Shown here in pieces: positions 36,408 to 45,954 of a stretch of 53,145 bases of DNA. Location of the stretch: the NCBI GenBank assembly GCA_903834195.1, contig CAILIB010000015.1:1-53145 (forward strand). The letters are read 5' to 3'. Under the pieces are notes generated by a model. It saw only the letters and a program-made list of their open reading frames with translations, was not told the DNA's origin and did no database searches. Made by a program: the position numbers and the translations under genes. Every line of letters starts with the position of its first letter. The stretch's first letter is position 1. This stretch comes from an uncultured Candidatus Berkelbacteria bacterium. GTDB lineage: Bacteria > Patescibacteriota > UBA1384 > CAILIB01.

Positions 36408-36817
36408 GCTAATCCATTCTCATCCAGGTAATCCTGAAGTAGTACTGCAGCGGCAGCAGCATCTTTATCGGTACCAGGGAAGCGTTGCAAAGCGTCTTGG
36501 GTAGTTAAATACTCGTTTGCCTTGATGATTACTGGGGTTAGGTTTGACGCCGTAAGAAGTGTTTCGAGTCGGCTCAGTAGGCCTTCGGTACGGAGAGATT
36601 GAGCTGTTGCGGTTCCGTCTTCTTCCCAGGGAATGCCCACAAGAATTGTGGCAATTTCATACTCTTTACAGAGTTTTACTACTGCTTCCAGCATTGGATT
36701 TGCGTGCGGAGGTGTCCAAGTAACTGTTGTGAGTGGCTGGGCGATGCGCCCACTCTCTGATAAGGCAACGCCGGTATGGCGAAGGCCAATATCAAGTGCC
36801 AAGTAGGGACTACTCAT
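36401..36817 (-). CDS. ruvX: Holliday junction resolvase-like RuvX/YqgF
   Basis: YLALDIGLRHTGVALSE ... ILVGIPWEEDGT ... DKDAAAAAVLLQDYLDE. Confidence 0.85.
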   Translation of the reverse strand: MSSPYLALDIGLRHTGVALSESGRIAQPLTTVTWTPPHANPMLEAVVKLCKEYEIATILVGIPWEEDGTATAQSLRTEGLLSRLETLLTASNLTPVIIKANEYLTTQDALQRFPGTDKDAAAAAVLLQDYLDENGLAW

Positions 36818-38639
36818 AACTGACTGATACCGTCAAAAAGTGCGAAATAAATGGAAGGCGCTTTAGTGGCCACCAACCTGGTTTTTGAGAAATTGAAAGG
36901 GTAGCATTTGGTACATTCGCGGCAATGTATGCCTGGGCATCAGCAAGGGTCTTTCCAGAAATCTGTTTTTGGATGGTTGCAGTATTTAAGATGGCCGACT
37001 GTTTACCAGTAGTAGCACTAGTAATAGTTGCAGATTTACCATCTTTACCTGGAGTAAATGCAGTAACTGTTGTTCCTGTAATTTCTCGGCTTGAGGTGTT
37101 TGGTGTGTCAGCAAGTGAACGTGCTCGCGCAGCAGCTGTAATGTCAGCGGTTGCCACGGTTAATCGTTGGACGTGGATTGCGCCAGTTACTTTTCCAGTA
37201 TCAACCTGATCACCTACTGAAACGTTGAGGCTTGGGACATCACTGGTAGTTGTATCTGTTGTTGCATTGAATTGAAGGGCTTTGTCAGTCACGAGCTGGG
37301 TCAATTTTTGAGTAACTTCATCACCTAGTTTTTTGGCTAGCGCGGCTTTTGCTCCAGTAACATCGGCATCACTAATAATTGCAACTTGTTTGCTTGTGCC
37401 GCCTGCAGCTGTAAGAGATCCGGTGAGGTCAATGCCATTACCTATAATTTCTCCTATACTTGTTCCGGTAATATTACTCGCTGTTCCAGCAGCGTTAGCA
37501 GTAATCGCAACTGAGGCCGTGCCAGGGATAAGTGGTTTACCCGGTGCTTGAACGTATCCAGGTATTGATGCCGCGGCTGAAGTTGTAAACTGTAGCCCAC
37601 CTGCTGTTACAATTGTGCCTGCAGGTAAAATTTGCGGAGTAGTACTCTTACTGTTGAATAGAGTTACTGTGCCGCTTGCATTTGTGCCAACATCTTTTGT
37701 TCCGGTTGCCTTAAAATCTTGAGAATCAGTTACATCAACAGTCTGAATAGTTGCAGGAAGTGATGTGTAATCAGCACTTACCGATTTGATGTCGGTAGAA
37801 GTGTTGAAGCTGAGATCCTTTTTCCACTGGTCGGCCTTCACGGTGACTTTTGCATCGGTAATCGGTAAGAAAAGGAAGCTAATCGCGATTAAAGCTACGA
37901 GAAGCAGTGCACCGCAATACAATACAAAAGGTGCAATTTTACGACGCACCTTTTTACGTGGCCCGGCAAGTGCAGTTCTTGGTGCAATTGGAGTGCGAGA
38001 GATGCTGGTATCGCTTGGTGGCGTGAGCGGTTTGCGGTCAATGGAACGGCGCTCCAGATTCGGCACGTCTACTGGAATCACTGGAGGTGCCATATCTTCA
38101 GGTGTTATTGGGGCTGTGGGAACATCTGTGACAACAGCTTCCTCAGGTTTTTCAACTGGGATCTCCTGGCGAACTATTTCGGGAATACTCTCAGGGGCAA
38201 CAGCTTGTACTGGGGTAACAAGTTTTTTGGGAATAATAATAGGTTCAACAGCTGTGCGAGTAGGTGATTCAGATTGCTCATCCGGCGCTTCACCCTCATC
38301 ATAGTATCGGTGAATTCTGACACCACCAATAACATCTGCCTCAGGCTGTTCTTGATCTAACCCACCTTCCTGGAGGACTTTTGCAACCTCAGATTCGGTT
38401 GATGCAACTGGAATACCAAGTTGCGTAGCAAGATTGCGACCAATTTTATCGGTAGTAACGATAACAAGTTCTTTGCCTGCATCGTTAGCTGCGCGGCGGG
38501 CGAGCTTCAAATTAACAATACTTTGAAGTAGTGTAGCTCCTTTTGGTGCTACAAGAGCCACTAACTTTTCAGGAGCGGCTTTAAGGCGCTCAATGACGGT
38601 GGTAATTTCGTCGCTCGGTTCTACGTAGAGTTTATGCAT
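36810..38639 (-). CDS. Membrane protein with baseplate J-like C-terminal region
   Basis: N-terminal soluble domain, P/E/V-rich linker, TM (FVLYCGALLLVALIAISFLFLPITDAKVTV), then FKATGTKDVGTNASGTVTLFNSKSTTPQILPAGTIVTAGGLQFTT. Confidence 0.6.
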   Translation of the reverse strand: MHKLYVEPSDEITTVIERLKAAPEKLVALVAPKGATLLQSIVNLKLARRAANDAGKELVIVTTDKIGRNLATQLGIPVASTESEVAKVLQEGGLDQEQPEADVIGGVRIHRYYDEGEAPDEQSESPTRTAVEPIIIPKKLVTPVQAVAPESIPEIVRQEIPVEKPEEAVVTDVPTAPITPEDMAPPVIPVDVPNLERRSIDRKPLTPPSDTSISRTPIAPRTALAGPRKKVRRKIAPFVLYCGALLLVALIAISFLFLPITDAKVTVKADQWKKDLSFNTSTDIKSVSADYTSLPATIQTVDVTDSQDFKATGTKDVGTNASGTVTLFNSKSTTPQILPAGTIVTAGGLQFTTSAAASIPGYVQAPGKPLIPGTASVAITANAAGTASNITGTSIGEIIGNGIDLTGSLTAAGGTSKQVAIISDADVTGAKAALAKKLGDEVTQKLTQLVTDKALQFNATTDTTTSDVPSLNVSVGDQVDTGKVTGAIHVQRLTVATADITAAARARSLADTPNTSSREITGTTVTAFTPGKDGKSATITSATTGKQSAILNTATIQKQISGKTLADAQAYIAANVPNATLSISQKPGWWPLKRLPFISHFLTVSVSYE

Positions 38640-38672
38640 ACGCTTATATTGTAGCGCGTAAACTGGAGAACT

Positions 38673-39935
38673 TTAAGAGCGGAGCGATTTGAGGATCTTA
38701 TTCATTGTGCCTCCTAAGTGGGTTTCGGAAGATACGAGATCGAGTGCGATGTTGGCCAGTGCCATTGGAGTTACATCTTGTGTGCCTGTAAGATCTTTCG
38801 TCTGATCTTTAATATTGGTGACGTTTTCAGGTTTGATGAACTGTATTTCGGGCTGCTTGGCAAATGGTAAGTCTTTGCTCCACTTTTTTCCTTCAAGTGC
38901 CTTTTTTAAGTCCGGCAACAGACTTCCACCACCGCAGAGGAAAATCTTGGTTGGGAGCAATTTGTTGTCAATAAACCGTTCAGAGGTTGCGAATTCTTCC
39001 AAGGCAAGCTCAACTCCCGATAGCCATACCGAAACATCGCTTTCAATGTAGTCATGTACGCGGTCGATATCTTTGTCATCAAGTTCACCGTCTGAATAGG
39101 CAATTTTGACCTTTTCAGCTTCGGCAAATGAAATCTTCAATTCACTTGCGATGCGCTTGGTAAATACTCGTCCACCCAGGGCAAACATTTTAGTACCTTC
39201 TAGACCACCAGAACGTACAACTGCAATATCAGTAGTGCCGCCGCCAACGTCAATGAAAATACTTGAAAGATCGCCGGTTTCTTGATCGCCAAAACAGCGA
39301 GCAACTGCGTATGGCTCTGTAGCAACGGTGAGTAAGGTTAAATCGAGACCGTCGACAATACTTTGAATCGCACCTAAGTGAACGGTTGGGGCGTATGCAG
39401 TGTAAATGTTAACTTCAACTGATTTTCCTTGAAAACCAATTGGATTAGTGACACGGTACCCGTCAATTTTGACGCCAACAACTGCAGAGTTCACTAATTG
39501 AACTTCAATTTCTCGGTAGCCGGTTTCCCAAGCAAGTTCCTTACGAGACTTCTCGAGAATTTGCTTTTGGGCCTCACTGATAATTTCTTGCAGCTCGGCT
39601 TGAGTAATTGGTGTATTCGGGTTGCGACGGGTGAGAGTTGTGCTGGTTGTGGCTCCCTTAACGAGCTCGCCCGCAATACCTACCACAGTTTGTTCAGCTT
39701 CTCGCCCGGCTTGAGTAAACGCTTCCTCGATTGCCTTGGCGGCAGTCGAAATGACGCCGTGGATATCTGTAACGTGTCCACCCTGCATATCTGAAAGACG
39801 TTGACGGTGTTTGGCTGCGCCAATAACCACTCCGTGATCTTCATGAACTTCAAAAACCAATGTTTTAACAAACTCGGTTCCGATGTCGAGTGAGAGGGCT
39901 ACAGGAATTGATGGAGTACGCCGGAATAGTGCCAT
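38673..39935 (-). CDS. FtsA/PilM-like actin-fold ATPase
   Basis: VALSLDIGTEFVKTLVFEV; SIFIDVGGGTTDIAVVRSGGLEGTKMFALGGRVFTKRIA; FLCGGGSLLPDLKKAL. Confidence 0.8.
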   Translation of the reverse strand: MALFRRTPSIPVALSLDIGTEFVKTLVFEVHEDHGVVIGAAKHRQRLSDMQGGHVTDIHGVISTAAKAIEEAFTQAGREAEQTVVGIAGELVKGATTSTTLTRRNPNTPITQAELQEIISEAQKQILEKSRKELAWETGYREIEVQLVNSAVVGVKIDGYRVTNPIGFQGKSVEVNIYTAYAPTVHLGAIQSIVDGLDLTLLTVATEPYAVARCFGDQETGDLSSIFIDVGGGTTDIAVVRSGGLEGTKMFALGGRVFTKRIASELKISFAEAEKVKIAYSDGELDDKDIDRVHDYIESDVSVWLSGVELALEEFATSERFIDNKLLPTKIFLCGGGSLLPDLKKALEGKKWSKDLPFAKQPEIQFIKPENVTNIKDQTKDLTGTQDVTPMALANIALDLVSSETHLGGTMNKILKSLRS

Positions 39936-40011
39936 AGTGATCATATAGTACCACACCACAAAAGACTCTGCCTGCTTCTGTGTGACCCATCCAGCAGTGT
40001 ATACTAATCAC

Positions 40012-40833
40012 ATGCAAGATCTTGTAGGGGGGAGTACAGTGTACGTTTTTGGGGGAGGCATACTTGTTGCGCTCCTACTTGGGTTTTTAATAGGTCGATT
40101 AGCAAAGAGTCGACGTTCTGATGGAATGGGTGATGCCGGCACGAAGGTGCGTCAGGACCAGTTTATTATGCTTGCCTCTCATTATCTACTGACCCCACTG
40201 AGTATTATTCAGACAGCACTCGCGAGTCTGCAAGAAGCTGATATGTCACTTAATGTTGATCAGCGACATCGATTATATGATGCAATTCAGGCGGGACAAA
40301 AGCGTCTTTGGATTGTGGCCGAGGAAATGGTTCTGGTGAACGAAATTGAGCACTCAACACTTGAGCCTCAGTTTGCTCCATCTGATGTTTCTGATGTAAT
40401 TTCTGCGGCTATAGCTGATGTAGATGTTTTTGCACGCGTGAAGAATCTGGCAATCCTTTTTCATGACATGAGTGGGCAGTTTCATGAAGCTCGCCTCGAT
40501 GCTCGTCGTATGCGCCAAGCTGTTATTGCTATCTTGGATAATGCGATTAAGTTTAGTGAGATTGGTGATAAGGTTGAAATCCAACTGATTTGTGAAGAAG
40601 GTTTTTATAACTTGATCGTAAAAGATACTGGAGTTGGTATGGATGAGCAGGCAAGAGCTCGTCTAGGGGAGCGGTTCTTCCGCGGTAGTTCGCTCTATAA
40701 TTTCAATTACGAAGGAATGGGTCTTGGATTACACATCGCGTATGCCATTTTTAAGGCTCATGGCGGATCTATGTCGATTATGTCGGAAGTGAACGTTGGT
40801 ACTACGGTTACTGCTCGTTTTCCGATGCTGTAG
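40012..40833 (+). CDS. Membrane-bound sensor histidine kinase
   Basis: FIMLASHYLLTPLSIIQTAL (H box), ILDNAIKFSE (N box), VKDTGVGM (G1), GMGLGLHIAYAIFKAHGG (G2). Confidence 0.88.
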   Translation: MQDLVGGSTVYVFGGGILVALLLGFLIGRLAKSRRSDGMGDAGTKVRQDQFIMLASHYLLTPLSIIQTALASLQEADMSLNVDQRHRLYDAIQAGQKRLWIVAEEMVLVNEIEHSTLEPQFAPSDVSDVISAAIADVDVFARVKNLAILFHDMSGQFHEARLDARRMRQAVIAILDNAIKFSEIGDKVEIQLICEEGFYNLIVKDTGVGMDEQARARLGERFFRGSSLYNFNYEGMGLGLHIAYAIFKAHGGSMSIMSEVNVGTTVTARFPML

Positions 40834-40887
40834 TTGGGGTATCTCTACAGACAAAACTGAATGTGGTAAGGTGAGAAAAACCCTCCT

Positions 40888-42687
40888 ATGCAACATTTAT
40901 CCTCCTCTGAAACTCGTACCCGCTTTTTGAACTTTTTCCGTGAGCACGGCCATACTGTTGTGCCGTCGGCTTCACTGGTGCCAGAAAATGATCCAACTGT
41001 CCTGTTTACTACTGCGGGAATGCAGCCGTTAGTGCCGTATTTAATGGGAGAACCACACCCGCTTGGCCGTCGAATTGCCAGTGCGCAGAAATGTGTTCGT
41101 ACCGGGGACATTGAGGAAGTTGGTGACAATCGTCATCTGACGTTTTTTGAAATGTTGGGCAACTGGTCACTAGGAGATTACTTCAAGAACCAGTCGATTC
41201 GCTGGAGTTTTGAGTTTTTGACCAATAAAGATCATGGACTTGGTCTTGATCCGGAACGGCTCTATATCACTGTTTTTGCCGGTGATGCCAATGCTCCGAA
41301 AGATGAGGAGTCTATAGGTATTTGGAAAGAAGAGTTTGCCGGTGTTGGTATTGATGTGCAGGTTGATCGTCCACTGGCTGAAGGTGGGCGTATATTCTGT
41401 TTGCCTGCTGAATCTAACTGGTGGGGTCCTGCTGGTCAATCTGGCCCATGTGGACCTGATACTGAGATCTTTTACGACCGAGGTGAAGGACATGGAGCAC
41501 AAACCCTTTCTGACGGTTTTCCTGATTTTGACAGTGGCCGATTAGTGGAGATTTGGAACAATGTGTTCATGATGTTTAACAAAACAGAGGATGGAAGCTT
41601 CATTCCACTTGAACACAATAATGTGGATACAGGTATGGGCTTCGAGCGCATTCTCTGTGTGCTTCAGGATGTGGCGACTCCATTTGAAACTGATGCGTTT
41701 TTGCCACTCATAGAGGTGTTGCGAACATTTGTACCTGAGGCAGTTCAGCAAGATACGTTGAGTATGAATATTATTGCAGATCACCTTCGCGCTGCGGTGA
41801 TGCTTGGGGTAGATGGCGTGCGTCCGTCAAATAAGGACCGGGGCTACGTACATCGCCGTTTAATTCGCCGTGCAGTGCTAAAGATGCAAGTTGAGAGCAC
41901 TGATTGGATTCATCCGGCAGTTGAAGCTGTGGCAGGAATTTATGCGGAGCAATATCCAGAAGTTGGTGCTGTTGTGGCTGAAATTTCTCAATCTATTGAA
42001 GAAGAGGTACGTAAATTCCAAAAAACACTTGGTCGTGGCAAGCAAGAAATTGCAAAGCGAGGCCATTTAACGGGTAAAGACGCTTTCGATCTCTATCAGA
42101 GTTACGGTTTTCCACTTGAGTTAACCCGCGAGTACGCTGCGAGCCAGGGTGTGACCATTGATGAACAGGAATTTGAGGCTGAGTTCCGCAAGCATCAAGA
42201 TTTATCTCGCACAGCGTCAGCTGGGCAGTTCTCATCTGGTTTGGCAGATCACTCTGAACAGACGGTGAAATATCATACAGCCACTCATTTGCTCCACCAG
42301 GCACTACGTGACGTGCTCGGTCATACTGTGCAGCAGCGGGGAAGTAATATTACTCCAGAACGGCTGCGGTTTGACTTTTCTTACCCTGAAAAAATGACGC
42401 CTGAACAAATTCAGCAGGTTGAGAGTATTGTGAATGAGAAAATTAAGGCTGATTTACCAGTTGGTACGACAGAAATGTCGCCGGACGAGGCACATACGTT
42501 AGGCTTTCTCGGGTTCTTTGGTCACAAATATGGTGACATTGTCAGTACCTACGATATTGGTGGGTACTCGCGTGAGATTTGTACCGGTCCACATGTTGAA
42601 CATACCGGTGTGATGGGTGAGTTTAAGATTCAGAAAGAGGAAGCAGTTTCTGCTGGTGTACGGCGGATTAAGGCAGTGCTTTCGTAA
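40888..42687 (+). CDS. alaS: Alanyl-tRNA synthetase, short form (599 aa)
   Basis: TTAGMQPLVPYLMGEPHPLGRRIASAQKCVRTGDIEEVG; editing motifs HTATHLLHQAL and CTGPHVEHTG; ends after the editing domain. Confidence 0.94.
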   Translation: MQHLSSSETRTRFLNFFREHGHTVVPSASLVPENDPTVLFTTAGMQPLVPYLMGEPHPLGRRIASAQKCVRTGDIEEVGDNRHLTFFEMLGNWSLGDYFKNQSIRWSFEFLTNKDHGLGLDPERLYITVFAGDANAPKDEESIGIWKEEFAGVGIDVQVDRPLAEGGRIFCLPAESNWWGPAGQSGPCGPDTEIFYDRGEGHGAQTLSDGFPDFDSGRLVEIWNNVFMMFNKTEDGSFIPLEHNNVDTGMGFERILCVLQDVATPFETDAFLPLIEVLRTFVPEAVQQDTLSMNIIADHLRAAVMLGVDGVRPSNKDRGYVHRRLIRRAVLKMQVESTDWIHPAVEAVAGIYAEQYPEVGAVVAEISQSIEEEVRKFQKTLGRGKQEIAKRGHLTGKDAFDLYQSYGFPLELTREYAASQGVTIDEQEFEAEFRKHQDLSRTASAGQFSSGLADHSEQTVKYHTATHLLHQALRDVLGHTVQQRGSNITPERLRFDFSYPEKMTPEQIQQVESIVNEKIKADLPVGTTEMSPDEAHTLGFLGFFGHKYGDIVSTYDIGGYSREICTGPHVEHTGVMGEFKIQKEEAVSAGVRRIKAVLS

Positions 42688-42695
42688 AATAAATA

Positions 42696-42730
42696 GCGCT
42701 CAGAGTATTTTTAGATACTAAGAGCGCATT
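42696..42730. terminator. Hairpin between convergent alaS and NTPase genes
   Basis: GCGCTCAGAGTATTTTTAGATACTAAGAGCGC. Confidence 0.65.
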
Positions 42731-42745
42731 TGGTCACCGCCGATT

Positions 42746-43417
42746 TTAGTCGACGTAGTTGAAGTGTGCGCGGACACGGTCCGCGATACTATGAATGTTC
42801 TCCAGAGGGCGGTTGTGGTCGTCCGTGGAGTTGTCTAGCGTAATGATTTGGCCGCCGTGTGACATTTTATAGTCGCCGATCAGTCGGCGGAACGAAGTTT
42901 CTGTGCCAGAGGCTTCACGGCCTTCGAAGGCATCTTTTAGCCGAGATCGTCGCCAGTCGTCGGTTGCAGTGATGTGAATGGCTAGGCCCTTCACAACATC
43001 AAAACCAACTTCAAAGTCTCTCTCTTTTCTGGCTCCGATGACACCTCCAGGGCCGTTTTCAAGAGCCAAAGTGAGTGCTGTACGAATCAGGATTTCCTTC
43101 CCGAATGTTTCACACAGTTCGGCTTGGTGTGATTCAAGGTCTTTTGCAATGGCGAGTTTGCCGTTGTAGGCGGCCTCACTTGATCCGCAGAGGTGGCTCA
43201 AATCCTCACCCATTTTTTCCCCGAGAGAGGGGATGAGTACGTCGTCAGAGATTGTGACAAGCTTAAGCCAGGGAAGAACCTCTTCCATTACGGCCTGATG
43301 TTTGTTTTTTCCTGCCCCGGCGTTGCCGAGCAAGAGAATGGCGGGTCTGCCTTGAAGTTGATCAAGGGGCAAGGCGTTGGCGAAAAGAGTTTGAAATCGA
43401 TTCTGTATAGCAACCAA
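42746..43417 (-). CDS. P-loop NTPase, nucleoside/nucleotide kinase-like
   Basis: AILLLGNAGAGKNKHQAVMEEVLPWLKLVTISDDVL. Confidence 0.6.
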   Translation of the reverse strand: MVAIQNRFQTLFANALPLDQLQGRPAILLLGNAGAGKNKHQAVMEEVLPWLKLVTISDDVLIPSLGEKMGEDLSHLCGSSEAAYNGKLAIAKDLESHQAELCETFGKEILIRTALTLALENGPGGVIGARKERDFEVGFDVVKGLAIHITATDDWRRSRLKDAFEGREASGTETSFRRLIGDYKMSHGGQIITLDNSTDDHNRPLENIHSIADRVRAHFNYVD

Positions 43418-43570
43418 AGAAGAAACACCTCGGGCCTGTTAAAATCCCATAATGGGTCAACAGACATGAATCGTTTATACCAGTAGCAAGATAACTAATC
43501 AACACCCTTGCTGCTTGACATTATTTGAAATCAGTACGGAAATTAATAAAAAATTAAGCCGAATATATCA

Positions 43571-43598
43571 TTGACAAACAAGTCGATTCGGCTATACT
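43571..43598 (+). promoter_or_regulatory. Near-consensus sigma70-like promoter upstream of greA
   Basis: TTGACA (43571-43576), 16-bp spacer, TATACT (43593-43598). Confidence 0.7.
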
Positions 43599-43776
43599 TT
43601 TTGCAGCAACCACCTACAGTATGCCTAAGGGCAACTTTTTTATTACCACTACTTTACCTTTTGTGCATAACAGGTTCAAAAGATACTAGTAGACTCAGTA
43701 TGATCCCGCACTGCGGGGGTGGGGGCGCTGCGCTAACCATTTACCTATTACTTAGGACGATCCGTAGAGTACCCTT

Positions 43777-44247
43777 ATGAAAGACGTATTACTTACAAAA
43801 GAGGGATTAGAAAAATTGAAGGGCGAGTTGAAGAAGCTTATTGAAGTTGATCGCCAAGCCGTCGTTGCCCTCATTAAGGAGGCTCGTGCGTACGGTGACT
43901 TCTCCGAAAACAACGAGTATGACGCAGCTCGTGACCAGCAATCAATGATTGAAGGTCGTATTGAGGAACTTGAAGCGCTTCTTAAGAATGCTCGAGTAAT
44001 CGATGAAGACAAGGTTAAGGCTAGTACCGGCCGTGTTGTTATTGGTGCTACAGTAGAAGTTGAAGTAGAAGGCGACAAGGAAGTATTCCAATTAGTTGGT
44101 TCTGCTGAATCTGATCCTTCAACAGGTCACATTTCTGTAGAGTCACCTCTCGGTAAGGCTCTTCTTGGAGCTCAGATTGGTGAAGTTGTTGCCGTGGTAA
44201 CACCAGATGGCGACAGTATGAATTACAAAATTATTAAGATCAATTAA
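43777..44247 (+). CDS. greA: Transcription elongation factor GreA
   Basis: EARAYGDFSENNEYDAARDQQSMIEGRIEELEALLKNARVID. Confidence 0.97.
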   Translation: MKDVLLTKEGLEKLKGELKKLIEVDRQAVVALIKEARAYGDFSENNEYDAARDQQSMIEGRIEELEALLKNARVIDEDKVKASTGRVVIGATVEVEVEGDKEVFQLVGSAESDPSTGHISVESPLGKALLGAQIGEVVAVVTPDGDSMNYKIIKIN

Positions 44248-44253
44248 CCAAGA

Positions 44254-45735
44254 ATGTATCGGTTCGACGACCTTGACCCATTCGAGTCTCGTCGCGCCAA
44301 GCTTAATACCTGGTATGAGCTTGGTGTAAACCCGTACCCCGCTGAAACGCCCTCGCACAGCACTGTGATCGATACGCGTACCAGTGGAAATCACTTGGCA
44401 ATAGATGGTCGCCTCGAAGAAGGGGTTGCTGTGGCTGGTCGCATTCGTGCGATGCGTGGCCAGGGCGCCCTCTTTTTTGTGGATGTTCAAGATGAAACTG
44501 GTAAAGTTCAGGTTCTTTTCAAAAAGGATCTCATAAGTGAAGAGTTATTCGATCGGCTTGCACTGCTTGATTTAGGAGATTTTATTTGGGTTTCGGGTGA
44601 GTTATTCGTGACTCGTCGTGGAGAACTTACAGTCGAGGTTAAAAACTGGCAAATCTTGAGTAAAACATTGCGTCCACTGCCGGATGCCTGGGATGGGTTA
44701 CAAGACCTAGATCTACGCCAGCGTCAGCGATATGTGGATCTCTTGGTAAACGATGGGGTGAAGGAACGATTCTTAACTCGTTCTAAAATGGTTGCCGCTA
44801 CCCGTCAGTTTATGGCGCAGAAGGGCTTTGTTGAGGTTGAAACGCCGGTTCTTGAGCATACGCCGGGTGGAGCCGATGCTGAGCCGTTTATGACCCATTA
44901 CAACGCTCTGGACACAGACTTCTTTCTCCGTATTTCACTTGAACTTCACTTGAAGCGGTTGGTTGTAGGTGGGTTTGAGAAGGTTTTTGAGATTGGCCGT
45001 GTGTTTCGTAACGAAGGAATGAGCCCACAACATCTTCAAGAGTTTTCAATGTTTGAATTCTATTGGGCGTTTGCTTCATACCGAGAACTGACGCCATTTA
45101 TAGAAGAATTGTATTCACACATCATTATGGAGTGCTTTGGTTCACTTCAGATTGAACGTGGTGATAAAGTGCTCGACTTTACAACGCCATGGCCGCGAGT
45201 TTCCTATGTTGAATTACTCAAGCAGTATGCAGGCGTTGATCTGATGACGGTTTCGGACGAAGAATTACTTGAGCACACGAAAAAGCACAATCCTGAAGCC
45301 GATGCTTCTCTCGGGCGTGGTCGCTTGATGGACATGCTCTACAAAAAGACAGTGCGTCCATACCTGATCCAGCCTCAATTTGTGATTGATGTGCCGGTTG
45401 AATTTTCACCACTGGCTAAGCGAAAAGCTGACGAACCTCGGCTTACCGAGCGTATCTTGCCACTTGTGGATGGAATTGAACTTGGTAATGGCTGGTCAGA
45501 ACTCAATGATCCGATTGATCAGCGTAACCGCTTTGAAGAGCAAGAAAAGCTGCGTCTTGAAGGTGATCCTGAAGCACAGCGCATGGACCACGACTTTTTG
45601 CGTGCTATGGAGTACGGCATGCCACCAATTACTGGTTTTGGCGTGAGCATTGATCGCTTAATGGCTGTATTTGCAGGTTTGGATTCAGTCCGTGAGACTG
45701 TGCTTTTCCCAACCATGCGTCCTGAGAAGGAGTAA
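44254..45735 (+). CDS. lysS: Lysyl-tRNA synthetase, class II
   Basis: FVEVETPVLEHTPGGADAEPFMTHYNALDTDFFLRISLELHLKRLVVGGFEKVFEIGRVFRNEG. Confidence 0.97.
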   Translation: MYRFDDLDPFESRRAKLNTWYELGVNPYPAETPSHSTVIDTRTSGNHLAIDGRLEEGVAVAGRIRAMRGQGALFFVDVQDETGKVQVLFKKDLISEELFDRLALLDLGDFIWVSGELFVTRRGELTVEVKNWQILSKTLRPLPDAWDGLQDLDLRQRQRYVDLLVNDGVKERFLTRSKMVAATRQFMAQKGFVEVETPVLEHTPGGADAEPFMTHYNALDTDFFLRISLELHLKRLVVGGFEKVFEIGRVFRNEGMSPQHLQEFSMFEFYWAFASYRELTPFIEELYSHIIMECFGSLQIERGDKVLDFTTPWPRVSYVELLKQYAGVDLMTVSDEELLEHTKKHNPEADASLGRGRLMDMLYKKTVRPYLIQPQFVIDVPVEFSPLAKRKADEPRLTERILPLVDGIELGNGWSELNDPIDQRNRFEEQEKLRLEGDPEAQRMDHDFLRAMEYGMPPITGFGVSIDRLMAVFAGLDSVRETVLFPTMRPEKE

Positions 45736-45770
45736 AAAAAGAAGCCTTTTGCGCTGGTGGCGCTCAGGCT
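45734..45770 (-). terminator. Minus-strand intrinsic terminator for the 45-aa gene
   Basis: Minus strand AGCCTGAGCGCCACCAGCGCAAAAGGCT followed by TCTTTTTTTA. Confidence 0.6.
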
Positions 45771-45790
45771 AGTTGTTGAGCAAAAATAGC

Positions 45791-45928
45791 TCATTTGTTT
45801 ATGCTGGAAGAATAAAGTTGCAGCTCTATTTCTTCCGGGGTGGGCTTATTTATTCCCAGAAATTCGTAGTACAAGCATGTAATGTTGTACAAAGTTTCGC
45901 CAACCGCAGTCAGAAAACGTTCAACCAT
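45791..45928 (-). CDS. Putative 45-aa small protein (not in ORF track)
   Basis: MVERFLTAVGETLYNITCLYYEFLGINKPTPEEIELQLYSSSINK; upstream GGGAGGA; promoter-like TAGACT-N16-TATATT; downstream minus-strand terminator. Confidence 0.55.
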   Translation of the reverse strand: MVERFLTAVGETLYNITCLYYEFLGINKPTPEEIELQLYSSSINK

Positions 45929-45954
45929 CTGTAGTGTGTCCTCCCGTTCGGGTA

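Noticed and set aside
43571-43780. 69-aa ORF upstream of greA
   Set aside because: It starts on the -35 hexamer of a near-consensus promoter and runs through a structured leader; more likely 5' UTR.
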